Positions 52,882 through 61,092 of a stretch of DNA of 64,000 nucleotides are shown piece after piece. The translations under genes and the position numbers were made by a program. The notes beneath the pieces were generated by a model, which was given only the letters and a program-made list of their open reading frames with translations, was not told the origin of the DNA and ran no database searches. Position 1 is the first letter of the stretch; the number at the start of each line of letters is the position of its first letter. The stretch is from Pedobacter terrae (GTDB lineage: Bacteria > Bacteroidota > Bacteroidia > Sphingobacteriales > Sphingobacteriaceae): positions 62,001 through 126,000 of the forward strand of contig NZ_FNCH01000003.1 of assembly GCF_900100705.1 (NCBI RefSeq). The letters are read 5' to 3'.

Positions 52882-54990
52882 TTGGATAATAATAAAATAA
52901 AAAGATATACCGTAACTGCAGCGCTTCCGTATACCAACGGACCAGTTCATATTGGGCACCTGGCTGGTGTTTATATCCCTGCAGATATTTACGCCCGTTA
53001 TTTAAGATCGAATAAACGCGATGTAAAATTCATCTGTGGATCTGATGAAAATGGTGTACCCATTACTTTAAAAGCCAAAAGAGAAGGAATTACACCGCAG
53101 GAAGTGGTAGATAAATACCACAAAATTATTGGCGATTCTTTTAAAGAGTTTGGCGTATCTTTCGATATTTATCACCGTACTTCATCGCTTACGCATCACC
53201 AAACCGCTGCTGATTTCTTCGAAACCCTTTACAATAAAGGTGTTTTTACCGAAGAGGTTACCGAGCAATATTACGATCCTACTGCAAAACAATTCTTGGC
53301 CGATCGGTACATTACCGGTACCTGCCCTAAATGCGGCAATGAAAATGCTTATGGCGATCAGTGTGAAAACTGCGGTTCTACATTGAATGCAACCGATTTA
53401 ATTCATCCAAAATCTACCTTGTCAGGCGATAAGCCTATCTTAAAGGAGACTAAAAACTGGTTTCTGCCACTGGATAAGTACGAAGATCGTTTACGGACTT
53501 ATATCGAAAGCCATAAAGAATGGCGCCCGAATGTGTACGGCCAATGCCAAAGCTGGTTAAATGCAGGTTTGCAGCCAAGGGCAATGACCAGAGATTTAGA
53601 TTGGGGTGTACGTGTTCCGCTTCGTGATGCTGAAGGTAAAGTATTGTATGTGTGGTTTGATGCGCCAATCGGATATATTTCTGCAACCAAAGAGCTGTGT
53701 AACTATGCCAAGCTTGATGTGTGGAACCCAAAAGCAGAAGAATATTATATCAGCAATTACGAAAATGACAAATGTGGTTGGGAAGAATACTGGAAAAGCG
53801 ACGAAACCAAGTTGGTGCACTTTATCGGTAAAGATAATATCGTTTTCCATTGCATTATTTTCCCTGCGATGTTAATGGCGCATGGTGAATATACTTTGGC
53901 CGATAATGTGCCGGCAAACGAATTCTTAAACCTGGAAGGACAAAAAATCTCCACGTCTAAAAATTGGGCCGTTTGGTTGAATGAATATTTAAGAGAGTTT
54001 GAAGGAAAACAAGATGTACTGCGTTATGTATTAACCGCAACAGCGCCCGAAACTAAGGACAATGATTTTACCTGGAAAGATTTTCAGGCCAGAAATAATA
54101 ATGAGCTGGTAGCCATACTGGGTAATTTTGTAAACCGGGTGGTGGTGCTTACGCATAAATATTTCGATGGTTCGGTACCAACCTGTATGGAAATTACTGA
54201 GGTAGATCAGGCTGTTATTGACGAACTGGCCGGTTATCCGGCTAAAATTGCCGCATCTATAGAGAACTACCGCTTTAGAGAGGCTTTATCAGAAGTAATG
54301 AACGTTGCCCGTTTAGGGAATAAATACCTGGCCGAAACCGAGCCCTGGAAACTCATTAAAACTGACGAGGACCGTGTAAGGACAATCTTGCATATTGCGC
54401 TTCAAATTGCGGCCAATATTCAGATTTTAATTGAGCCTTTTATGCCTTTTACCGCAGAAAAGTTAATGAAGATGCTTAAAAATGGCGGCCATGATTGGGA
54501 TGATGCAGGTACCGTTAACCTGTTAAAACGTGGTCATGATATTGGAGAAGCTGTGCTCTTATTTGATAAAATTGAAGATGCAGAAATCGATTTTCAGATC
54601 GAGAAACTGAATCAAAGCAAAGCCAGTAATGCAGCCAATAATGTTGTTGCTGCTCCGGCAAAAGAAAATATCCAGTTTGACGATTTTTCGGCAATGGATA
54701 TCCGGGTTGCCACAATTGTAGCCGCAGAGAAGGTAGAAAAAACCAAAAAGCTGTTGAAGTTAACGGTGAATACAGGTATTGATGAGCGGACAGTGGTTTC
54801 TGGCATTGCCGAGTATTACAAACCTGAAAATATTGTAGGTAAACAGGTAAGTATGATAGTGAATCTGGCACCTAGAGAAATTAAAGGTATTTTATCTCAG
54901 GGCATGATTTTGATGGCCGAAAACGCAGAAGGCAAACTCACTTTTGTGGCACCTGTAGAAAAATTTCAAGAGGGCAGTGTAATCAGGTAA
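52882..54990 (+). CDS. metG: Methionyl-tRNA synthetase with C-terminal tRNA-binding domain
   Basis: MetG charges tRNA-Met with methionine. Visible parts are the HIGH motif at residues 23-26 ([10 protein letters not shown]), the zinc knuckle [18 protein letters not shown] near residues 149-166, and the KMSKS loop as KISTSK. A C-terminal Arc1p/Trbp111-like tRNA-binding domain ([20 protein letters not shown] to [12 protein letters not shown]) promotes dimerisation. No ATG lies in frame between the promoter box and ALPYTNG; the only usual start codon there is the TTG at 52882 (then [10 protein letters not shown]), giving 702 residues. An ATG further up lies inside the divergent gene. A terminator follows the stop. 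Confidence 0.95.
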   Translation: MDNNKIKRYTVTAALPYTNGPVHIGHLAGVYIPADIYARYLRSNKRDVKFICGSDENGVPITLKAKREGITPQEVVDKYHKIIGDSFKEFGVSFDIYHRTSSLTHHQTAADFFETLYNKGVFTEEVTEQYYDPTAKQFLADRYITGTCPKCGNENAYGDQCENCGSTLNATDLIHPKSTLSGDKPILKETKNWFLPLDKYEDRLRTYIESHKEWRPNVYGQCQSWLNAGLQPRAMTRDLDWGVRVPLRDAEGKVLYVWFDAPIGYISATKELCNYAKLDVWNPKAEEYYISNYENDKCGWEEYWKSDETKLVHFIGKDNIVFHCIIFPAMLMAHGEYTLADNVPANEFLNLEGQKISTSKNWAVWLNEYLREFEGKQDVLRYVLTATAPETKDNDFTWKDFQARNNNELVAILGNFVNRVVVLTHKYFDGSVPTCMEITEVDQAVIDELAGYPAKIAASIENYRFREALSEVMNVARLGNKYLAETEPWKLIKTDEDRVRTILHIALQIAANIQILIEPFMPFTAEKLMKMLKNGGHDWDDAGTVNLLKRGHDIGEAVLLFDKIEDAEIDFQIEKLNQSKASNAANNVVAAPAKENIQFDDFSAMDIRVATIVAAEKVEKTKKLLKLTVNTGIDERTVVSGIAEYYKPENIVGKQVSMIVNLAPREIKGILSQGMILMAENAEGKLTFVAPVEKFQEGSVIR

Positions 54991-55013
54991 TATGTACTTT
55001 TACTAAAAATATT

Positions 55014-55047
55014 AAGCCATTCGGGATTATTCGAATGGCTTTTTTTT
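55014..55047 (+). terminator. Terminator of metG
   Basis: AAGCCATTCG pairs with CGAATGGCTT around an eight-base loop, followed by TTTTTT. Confidence 0.88.
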
Positions 55048-55073
55048 ATCCGGTGTAAGTCCTGTTTCTGACA

Positions 55074-55796
55074 TTAGGGGTTCATCCGCTTAAAATAGGC
55101 GGCTATGGTTTCGTTGTTAGCTTCTGCTCTGTCTGTACTGGTGCCAAAAGTTAATTCTGTTTTGCCTTCTCCCATCTGCTCAAATACCGAGTCTACAAAG
55201 TCGCTTACCGATGGATATGCATCATGTAACCCTTTACCGCCCAATTCAGTATTTAAAGCTGGTGGAATCATTTCAATAACCTCGATATTAGAAGCTTTTA
55301 GGCTATGGCGTAGGGAAAGTGTAAAAGATCGCATAAATGCTTTAGTTCCACAGTAAACAGGCACTGCTGCTAAAGGCACAAATGCCAATCCCGATGTTAC
55401 GTTAATAATGGTGTCTAACGAATTTAGCTGACTAAACAATTTTGTTAAATGGAGTGGTGCTAAAATATTCGTCGTAATTTCTGCGCCTGCCTTTTCGTAA
55501 AAATCGTTGTCGCTCATGTTCATCCAGTTCTGAATGCCGGCATTATTAACCAGTACATTTAAATCGGCATGATGTTCAGCAACCCAGTTGTACAGTTCAA
55601 TCCGGTCTGCTTCAACAGCCAAATCGCATACTTTAGTGATAACCGAAGGTAGTTTTTCTGCGGCTTCTTTTAAAGCAGATGCTCTTCGTCCACAGATAAT
55701 CACGGTATTGTTTTCACGGATAAACCTTTCAGCCAGTCCGAAACCAATCCCGGTTGCCCCTCCCGTAATCAGGATTTTATTTTTTGTTAGTTTCAT
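55074..55796 (-). CDS. Short-chain dehydrogenase/reductase (DltE-like)
   Basis: A 240-residue NAD(P)-dependent oxidoreductase with a Rossmann fold: ILITGGATGIGFGLAERF carries the TGxxxGIG motif, NVLVNNAGIQNWMN the NNAG motif, INVTSGLAFVPL the catalytic Ser, and VYCGTKAFMRSF the YxxxK pair. It ends EANNETIAAYFKRMNP. The group resembles the DltE-type SDRs found widely in Bacteroidota; the substrate is unknown. The ATG at 55796 (MKLTKN) is preferred over one four codons upstream. It stands alone, converging with metG. Confidence 0.9.
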   Translation of the reverse strand: MKLTKNKILITGGATGIGFGLAERFIRENNTVIICGRRASALKEAAEKLPSVITKVCDLAVEADRIELYNWVAEHHADLNVLVNNAGIQNWMNMSDNDFYEKAGAEITTNILAPLHLTKLFSQLNSLDTIINVTSGLAFVPLAAVPVYCGTKAFMRSFTLSLRHSLKASNIEVIEMIPPALNTELGGKGLHDAYPSVSDFVDSVFEQMGEGKTELTFGTSTDRAEANNETIAAYFKRMNP

Positions 55797-55996
55797 ATTC
55801 TTAATCAATTTAATAAAACAAAGATGAGGCTATTGAAATGATTTATTATGGTGAGTAGTACAGTTTTAATAACGCAACTAAAAAAATACCAGTTCGTCCG
55901 ATAGAGGTCTGTTATCATTATTCTTTGCGTTTTTAAAGACAATTTCCTTCAGATAACTGCTTGTTAAAATGAATTCTCTTGCGACAAAACTTTTAC

Positions 55997-56004
55997 TATA
56001 TTTG
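55997..56004 (+). promoter_or_regulatory. tRNA promoter -7 box before the truncated tRNA copy
   Basis: TATATTTG is an exact TAnnTTTG match. A TTG at 55979-55981 is suitably placed as the -33 element. The tRNA-like sequence starts at 56016, 12 bases after the box. This looks like the original promoter of the tRNA gene. Confidence 0.6.
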
Positions 56005-56015
56005 CGCAACAAAAT

Positions 56016-56096
56016 GGTCCCGTAGTTCAACGGATACCAGCCTGAACGACGTAATCGGGCAGGGAATAGAGGTTTTCTAAACTTTAGATATGAGTT
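56016..56096 (+). pseudogene. Truncated, interrupted tRNA-Arg copy
   Basis: Bases 56016-56036 equal the first 21 bases of the intact tRNA at 56326. Then comes a 27-base insert (56037-56063), then 56064-56096 match the rest of the tRNA up to the T-loop (GAATAGA to ATGAGTT) with two differences. One difference changes the anticodon from CCT to TCT. After GAGTT the sequence departs into a GIY-YIG reading frame. The 3' acceptor half is missing, so it cannot make a tRNA. Confidence 0.8.
56037..56063. repeat. 27-base hairpin-like insert in the truncated tRNA copy
   Basis: The insert begins CCAGCCTG and ends CGGGCAGG, imperfectly inverted ends (six of eight pairs) around ACGACGTAAT-like loop sequence. 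GCCTG and CGGGCAGG also occur together at 1590-1602 in the dispersed repeat near proA, so it may be a copy of the same repeat family. Confidence 0.4.
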
Positions 56097-56335
56097 ACTT
56101 TGCCTATGTAATTAAAAGTGTACACTTTGATTATTTTTATAAATGACATTGTGAAGATTTAGATAAACGATTAAAAGAGCATAACGCAGGTAAGACGAAG
56201 TCAAATAAGGCTTATCTCCCCTTCATAATTTTTTATTATGAAGAATTCCCAACAAGGGATGAAGCAATTAAAAGAGAAAAATATTTTAAATCTGCTTCAG
56301 GAAGGCGATATTTGAAAAATAAAATGGTCCCGTAG
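56090..56335 (+). pseudogene. GIY-YIG nuclease gene embedded between tRNA copies, one nonsense codon
   Basis: The frame begins at an ATG formed by the tRNA T-stem (GAT-ATG-AGT) and runs 81 codons to a TAG formed by the intact tRNA's first bases (GTC CCG TAG). It reads MSYFAYVIKSVHFDYFYK, then TGA at 56144-56146, then HCEDLDKRLKEHNAGKT and FPTRDEAIKREKYFKSASGR, ending YLKNKMVP. This is a small GIY-YIG nuclease of the group common in Bacteroidota. The TGA sits where relatives have Gly (GGA to TGA, one base change), so the gene looks recently inactivated. A sequencing error is the alternative. Confidence 0.8.
56307..56314 (+). promoter_or_regulatory. Possible replacement tRNA promoter inside the GIY-YIG frame
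   Basis: GATATTTG (one mismatch to TAnnTTTG) lies 12 bases before the intact tRNA, exactly the spacing of TATATTTG before the truncated copy. It is part of the codons for the GIY-YIG C-terminal Arg-Tyr-Leu. A -33 box is not clear. Confidence 0.4.
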
Positions 56336-56397
56336 TTCAACGGATAGAATAGAAGTTTCCTAAACTTTAGATATGAGTTCGATTCTCGTCGGGACCA
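56326..56397 (+). tRNA. tRNA-Arg (anticodon CCU)
   Basis: A complete 72-base cloverleaf: acceptor GGTCCCG with CGGGACC, D-arm GTTC..GAAT, anticodon arm GAAGT-TTCCTAA-ACTTT with anticodon CCT, four-base variable loop, T-arm ATGAG-TTCGATT-CTCGT and discriminator A. The 3' CCA is not encoded (ACTG follows). It reads AGG codons. The first ten bases overlap the end of the GIY-YIG frame. A strong terminator follows. Confidence 0.93.
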
Positions 56398-56404
56398 CTG
56401 CTTT

Positions 56405-56440
56405 AAACCCCCTTTAGATTCTTCCTAAAGGGGGTTTTTG
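56405..56440 (+). terminator. Terminator of tRNA-Arg
   Basis: AAACCCCCTTTAG pairs with CTAAAGGGGGTTT around a short loop, followed by TTG. It begins seven bases after the tRNA. Confidence 0.88.
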
Positions 56441-56623
56441 TTGATCACACCTATTTCCTAATTTAGTGTGAAAGTAGCTGCGTATATCGTGTATCTCTCA
56501 AATGGCAGTGATCGGTAAAGCCATTTAATACGTTTTCCTGTGCAACCTTTTTCATTAATTCCGCATCTTCAAAATATATTAATACTCTCTAGTACTAATT
56601 AATTTATATTTAAACAGAAAATA

Positions 56624-57601
56624 ATGAAGATCCAAGCCTATCTATTAATCATCTTGTGTGGAGTATTTCATAGTCCCGTTTATAGCCAAAACAACTCACC
56701 GGGCCGTGGTACAGTGAAATTAAATAAAGAAATTTTCACCATACTGAAAAATAATTCCATGTTTAGCAACAAATTGGATTGGCGAAGTATAGAAGAGGAA
56801 AGCAAAACACTATCGTTAACCAACAACGATTCTACCAACCAGCAGATGCTTTATCAGTTCTATACTAAGAAGCTAAGGGCAGCCGGCGATAAACACTCTT
56901 TTTTTATTTCCGGAAAACGGATGAAGCAGATTGCTGAGGCGCCAGTGGTAGAATGGCCGCAGGGCGACTATCTGGGAGATGGGGTTGCCTGGGTTAAGGT
57001 ACCAAGGTGTTTGAGCTTTGATGAAACGAAAGATGCTCTTTTTGCCGATACCATCCGTCGGATCATTCAAAAATTAGATACGCAAAACAATATTGCAGGC
57101 TGGATTGTAGATCTGCGCCATAATACAGGTGGTAACATGTGGCCTATGCTCGCCGGGCTGAATGCGCTGATTGTTGATGGTACAGCAGGCTATTTTGTAG
57201 TTGGCAACACCGAAAAGAAGCAGCCCTGGCCAAATGAAAATGGTAAAATTTCGGGTAAGCCAGCAAACATCAGTACTTATAAAATTAAAAACAACACGGT
57301 AAAAATCGCTGTATTGATAGATGCCAGAACCGGAAGCAGTGGCGAAATGACAGCAGTTTCCCTACTGGGGCTGCCCAATGTTAAATCTTTTGGGCAAACA
57401 TCAGCCGGATATACCACCGCTAACTATACCTTCAATCTGTCCAATGGTGGCCAGTTGCAATTGGCCAGAAGCTACGTAGCCGACCGCAATGGAAAAGGCT
57501 ATCCTGAAGACATTAAACCCGATGTTTTTATTGATGACCTTTCTAACAACAGGAATGACCGTGTAATTGGCGCTGCCAAAGCATGGTTATTGGAGAAGTA
57601 A
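56624..57601 (+). CDS. Secreted S41-family (tricorn-like) serine peptidase
   Basis: A 325-residue exported peptidase with a signal peptide ending HSPVYSQ near residue 21. It has the S41 fold without a PDZ domain. An early GDKHSFF near residues 88-94 holds the likely catalytic His. WIVDLRHNTGGNMWPM follows. The nucleophile loop is RTGSSGEM near 235-242 (Ser238 or Ser239, Glu241). The usual Lys of CtpA peptidases is not evident (FGQTSAGYTT), so a tricorn-like Ser-His mechanism is more likely. The end reads DIKPDVFIDDL. It lies alone after the tRNA. The substrate is unknown. Confidence 0.87.
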   Translation: MKIQAYLLIILCGVFHSPVYSQNNSPGRGTVKLNKEIFTILKNNSMFSNKLDWRSIEEESKTLSLTNNDSTNQQMLYQFYTKKLRAAGDKHSFFISGKRMKQIAEAPVVEWPQGDYLGDGVAWVKVPRCLSFDETKDALFADTIRRIIQKLDTQNNIAGWIVDLRHNTGGNMWPMLAGLNALIVDGTAGYFVVGNTEKKQPWPNENGKISGKPANISTYKIKNNTVKIAVLIDARTGSSGEMTAVSLLGLPNVKSFGQTSAGYTTANYTFNLSNGGQLQLARSYVADRNGKGYPEDIKPDVFIDDLSNNRNDRVIGAAKAWLLEK

Positions 57602-57688
57602 TGCTAAGTTTTGTGACCTGTTAAGACGCATGGTTTTTCCTATTTAAGAAGTTGCCAGCTTGATACCAGGTGCTTTAACTGCCTGTGG

Positions 57689-58522
57689 TTATACTTGCCT
57701 GGCTATTTCGAGGTAAGTAAGTTCGCTAGGCGCTAATCCGAATTTCTTTTTAAAGGCATGCGAAAAATGCGAAAGGCTTTCGAAGCCTAAATCCAGATAG
57801 ATCGCTGAAGGCTTTTGCTGTTTATGCTCAATTAAAAATTTGGCAGCTTCAAGCCGTTTAGAGAGTAGCCATTGGCGGGGTGGAAGGTCGAATTTTTTTT
57901 GAAAATCACGCTTAAACCCAGCCAGGCTGCGGCCGGTAAGTTGGGCAAATTTTTCTACAGGCACATTAAACTGAAAGTTATTGAGCATGAACTTTTCCAG
58001 ATCTATTTTATAGGGTTCTGAATAATCAAATAAAAAGCTTCGCAATATCGGCATTGCCAGCAGCAATAATTTAACACCCTCTTTTACCTTCAAAATACCC
58101 ATTTCATCCGTCATGGAGGCTCCTGAACTTCTGGCATACGGAACAATGGAATGAAAATAGCCCTGCAAAAATTCATTGGAGGGAATCAGAAGGTTTGGCG
58201 GGCCTGTATACTTCCCGCCAGATTCCAGTTTTTCCTCCAATGCAATTTTGCGCATCAGGTCTTCCTGTAACGAGATTACAATGGTTTCATAGCTGCCTCC
58301 GTCACCAGGTGTTTTGATCAGCGTACCCAGCTGATTTTTACCGATCAGCAACATTTCTCCCGCACCCATTGATATGGTTTGAGCAGAGGTTTCCAGCGTA
58401 AATTGTCCTGAAACCTGTAATATCAGGGTATGGTGATTCCAAAAGCATGCCTTCTGTTTCCTTTCGGTTGACAGGTAGGAATAAAAGATTACACCAGGAA
58501 GAATTTCGGCCGGACTTTCCAT
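57689..58522 (-). CDS. AraC-family transcriptional regulator
   Basis: A 277-residue regulator. The N-terminal cupin-like sensing region (residues about 1-160) includes HTLILQVSGQFTLETSAQTI and GAGEMLLIGKNQLGTL. The C-terminal AraC double helix-turn-helix includes FAQLTGRSLAGFKRDFQKKF and LGFESLSHFSHAFKKKFGLA. It follows the aldo/keto reductase with no gap at all: its ATG begins at the base after the reductase stop, so both come from one transcript. It probably controls its own operon. The effector is unknown. Confidence 0.9.
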   Translation of the reverse strand: MESPAEILPGVIFYSYLSTERKQKACFWNHHTLILQVSGQFTLETSAQTISMGAGEMLLIGKNQLGTLIKTPGDGGSYETIVISLQEDLMRKIALEEKLESGGKYTGPPNLLIPSNEFLQGYFHSIVPYARSSGASMTDEMGILKVKEGVKLLLLAMPILRSFLFDYSEPYKIDLEKFMLNNFQFNVPVEKFAQLTGRSLAGFKRDFQKKFDLPPRQWLLSKRLEAAKFLIEHKQQKPSAIYLDLGFESLSHFSHAFKKKFGLAPSELTYLEIARQV

Positions 58523-59494
58523 TTATCGTGCTAAGTAGGTACCACCTTTAATGGCCCCTATTGCAAAAGTAGTATTTAATGTATTCATTTCTTCTGGAGT
58601 GAAGCTGATTTCCATTGCTTCGATATTTTCGGCCAAACGCGATCGCTTGCTCATGCTTACCAATGGCATAATCTGGTTGCCCTGCGCTTTTACCCAGGCA
58701 ATGGCAAGTTGTGTTGGCGTAACCCCTTTTGTAATGGCTAAATGTTTCAGTACCTCAACCTTTTCAAGGTTATGTATGAGATTTCCATTCTGGAAACGCG
58801 AGAAATGGTTGCGGTAATCATTATCCGGAAGTGGTGCAGTCATTTCGCCGGTGAGCAAGCCCTCTGCCGTATTCGCGAAAGCTACAATGGCAATGCCCAA
58901 TTCCTTAGCGGCCGGCAGCAATTCATTTTCTATCTGTCGTTCAGCAAGCGAATAGCCAATTTCTAATGCACTTATGGGGTGCACCTCATTGGCTTGCCGA
59001 AGTTGCGCTGCGGTAATTTCAGAAACACCAATGTGTTTAATTTTGCCTTCCTTCACCAGATCGGCCACAGTGCCAATAATATCTTCCACGGGCACGCTAT
59101 CATCCATCCGGCTGGGTTGATAAAGGTCGATGGTTTCAATGCCGAGGCGCGTTAGCGAGTAATTAACGAAATTCATGATCGAATTTGGCCTGAGGTCCAT
59201 TCCTAACCATTGACCGTTATGAAAGATGGCGCCAAACTTCACGCTGATGAAAGCGTCATCGCGCCTTCCTTTAATCGCTTTTCCAATCAGCATTTCGTTA
59301 TGGCCTGCGCCATAAAAATCGCCGGTGTTCAAAAAATTGATGCCAAGATCCAAAGCTTCCTTTATCGTGGCAATACTTTCTTCTTCATCAGGTGTTGGTC
59401 CTCCCCAAATGGAAGACATACGCATGCAGCCTAGCCCCAAGCCTGATACCAATGGGCCATTCTGGCCTAATTGAATTTTATTGATGTTTTTCAT
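58523..59494 (-). CDS. Aldo/keto reductase
   Basis: A 323-residue NADPH-dependent oxidoreductase of the aldo/keto reductase family, TIM-barrel fold. GLGLGCMRMSSIWGGPTPDE opens the barrel. NTGDFYGAGHNE holds the catalytic Asp/Tyr pair. VKFGAIFHNGQW is the strand with the usual Lys, IDLYQPSRMD replaces the common His-containing motif (YQPSR rather than YQ-H), and GVSEITAAQLRQA follows. The C-terminal ITKGVTPTQLAIAWVKAQG binds cofactor. The ATG at 59494 (MKNINKIQ) is preferred over one at 59515. It is in an operon with the AraC gene. Confidence 0.9.
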   Translation of the reverse strand: MKNINKIQLGQNGPLVSGLGLGCMRMSSIWGGPTPDEEESIATIKEALDLGINFLNTGDFYGAGHNEMLIGKAIKGRRDDAFISVKFGAIFHNGQWLGMDLRPNSIMNFVNYSLTRLGIETIDLYQPSRMDDSVPVEDIIGTVADLVKEGKIKHIGVSEITAAQLRQANEVHPISALEIGYSLAERQIENELLPAAKELGIAIVAFANTAEGLLTGEMTAPLPDNDYRNHFSRFQNGNLIHNLEKVEVLKHLAITKGVTPTQLAIAWVKAQGNQIMPLVSMSKRSRLAENIEAMEISFTPEEMNTLNTTFAIGAIKGGTYLAR

Positions 59495-59880
59495 AATACA
59501 AATATCTGTGATCAAATCTCAATCAGATTGCTTGTACAGCTCAATTAATTTGCTTCTGTAGCTCATCTCCGCTGCTCTGGTTAAATTTATCTCCTATTGT
59601 ATTGTGATTATTAAACCCGATTACATCAGATATGAAACAGGCAGAACCAAATATATAAGTGATATATACCCTAAACAGGGCTGGCTGCTATGGATAGATA
59701 CGGGCGTATACAACAGATTAAAAATAACGATAAAATTTAACAGGCGTTCGTCTAGAAATTACGGGCGTTGGTCTACTGGTTACCAACAATGGTATAATAC
59801 AAGCTTTTTGCCTGCAACGTTTACGGCACAACGGCGTCTTAATAACAAAACAAGAACAAAGAACTTAAAATATTAAAGAT
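59495..59880. other. Intergenic region, nothing recognised
   Basis: About 385 bases between the divergent aldo/keto reductase and DUF2807 genes. One open frame on the plus strand lacks a start context and family likeness. Promoters of both genes should lie here, but no clear box was picked out. Confidence 0.4.
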
Positions 59881-60492
59881 ATGAAAACCTTAACAAAAAC
59901 CTTATTCGCAGTAGCATTAACAGCAGTAGTGTTCACTTCATCAGCCATGGCCACTTTTGCCAACGAGCCCGTTAAAGCAGAAACCAAAACTTCTTCCCTA
60001 TCTACATTCAACAGGATCTGGGTAAGCGGTAATGTAAAACTCATCTTAACACAAGGTGAAAAACAAACTGTAGCGGGCGAGAGCAACTACGATGCTGCAA
60101 AAACTTCAGTAACCACTGATGGAAAAACCTTATTCATCAATTCAATGGAAACAAGTCAGGTAACGTTAAATATTACCGTAAAGGATTTAGAAAGAATCGA
60201 AGCTTATGGTCAATCGGTTGTGGTAACCAGTAATAATTTCGATGTAAAATACCTGCAGTTATTTTTAAACCAGAGCGCTACAGCGAAGATAAAAACTACA
60301 GCAGGCAGTTTATATACCATTGTTAAAGATGATGCAGTATTAAAACTAAATGGTACTGCCGGTGAAAGTACAATGATTGCAAGTAACAGGAAAAATTTAA
60401 AATTAGCCGACTTTGCCAGTCTTAAATCTGCATCCTATGCTTCTGAAGCGATCATGAAAGCGGAGCAAAATGCAATGGTTTTAGCAAAATAA
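59881..60492 (+). CDS. DUF2807 (GIN-domain) secreted protein
   Basis: A 203-residue exported protein with a signal peptide ending SSAMATFAN near residue 27. The mature domain has FNRIWVSGNVKLILTQGEKQ, INSMETSQVTLNITVKDLER and IEAYGQSVVVTSNNFDVKYL, the repeating beta-helix pattern of the DUF2807 putative autotransporter-head family. Members are common in Bacteroidota and may be surface or periplasmic stress proteins; the role is not established. It is probably monocistronic, with a weak hairpin and T run at 60514-60541. Confidence 0.85.
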   Translation: MKTLTKTLFAVALTAVVFTSSAMATFANEPVKAETKTSSLSTFNRIWVSGNVKLILTQGEKQTVAGESNYDAAKTSVTTDGKTLFINSMETSQVTLNITVKDLERIEAYGQSVVVTSNNFDVKYLQLFLNQSATAKIKTTAGSLYTIVKDDAVLKLNGTAGESTMIASNRKNLKLADFASLKSASYASEAIMKAEQNAMVLAK

Positions 60493-60513
60493 ACATATCA
60501 ATCAAATAAGCTA

Positions 60514-60541
60514 AAGCTGCTCAACTGGGTGGCTTTTTTTG
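60514..60541 (+). terminator. Probable terminator of the DUF2807 gene
   Basis: AGCTGC pairs with GTGGCT, including two G-T pairs, and a run of T follows about 30 bases after the stop. Confidence 0.5.
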
Positions 60542-60758
60542 TTTCAATTCATTCATAATCTGCACTTTTAGTAATTAGTATTTCAGACCATTACAAATGG
60601 AATTAACTAAAATTTAACGGTAAACATGCATCCGTATGAATATGCTAATATTCTAAAATAGGATTCGAATGTAATTTAGGGTGGCTAACCGACATTTTCT
60701 GGTGTCTTGATATTTTTCAGGAAAAGCTTTCCCTTGGGCTGGTGCTTAATTTCTATAA

Positions 60759-60887
60759 CTAAGCGGCTATATCGATGAAAAGTATAGCGTTCTCATTAAG
60801 TTTAGGAACTTCTTTTTTAGAGCTTTGTGCAAAAACTGCAATACCAATAGTAAGCAGGGTTATGACCATAAATAATTTCTTGTGCAT
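60759..60887 (-). CDS. Possible small secreted peptide, 42 residues
   Basis: The frame reads MHKKLFMVITLLTIGIAVFA then QSSKKEVPKLNENAILFIDI and two alanines before TAG. The first 20 residues are a well-formed signal peptide with an AFA cleavage site, leaving a mature peptide of about 22 residues. It could be a genuine small secreted peptide or the surviving 5' end of a gene lost by a stop and deletion. Nothing downstream continues the frame convincingly. No family is recognised. Confidence 0.4.
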   Translation of the reverse strand: MHKKLFMVITLLTIGIAVFAQSSKKEVPKLNENAILFIDIAA

Positions 60888-61047
60888 TTTTTGGCTTTTG
60901 ATGAGGTAGCAATAATAAATATTTTCTTAATAATGTATTTCTGGCAGAGCAGGTAATTAAAACAGTATCTATTAGAATTTTGTAATCAAACGTGCATGGA
61001 GAGATAAAGCTAGATTATAAATAGAAATGAATAAGCTTCTATTAATA

Positions 61048-61092
61048 GTCCGTAGTCTCCTTAGCCGCAACCCTCAGGCTCGAGACCACGGA
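61048..61092. repeat. Inverted repeat TCCGTAGTCTC...GAGACCACGGA
   Basis: Eleven-base arms with one mismatch, separated by about 23 bases. This looks like another dispersed intergenic element, but no second copy lies in the window. Confidence 0.45.

Noticed and set aside
56016..56096. Functional second tRNA (Arg-UCU)
   Set aside because: It lacks the 3' T-arm and acceptor strand and has a 27-base insert, so it cannot fold as a tRNA.
59604..59876. Possible 90-residue plus-strand gene before the DUF2807 gene
   Set aside because: Composition is Arg/Tyr-rich and unlike real genes here; it would end just before the DUF2807 start and leave no promoter room.
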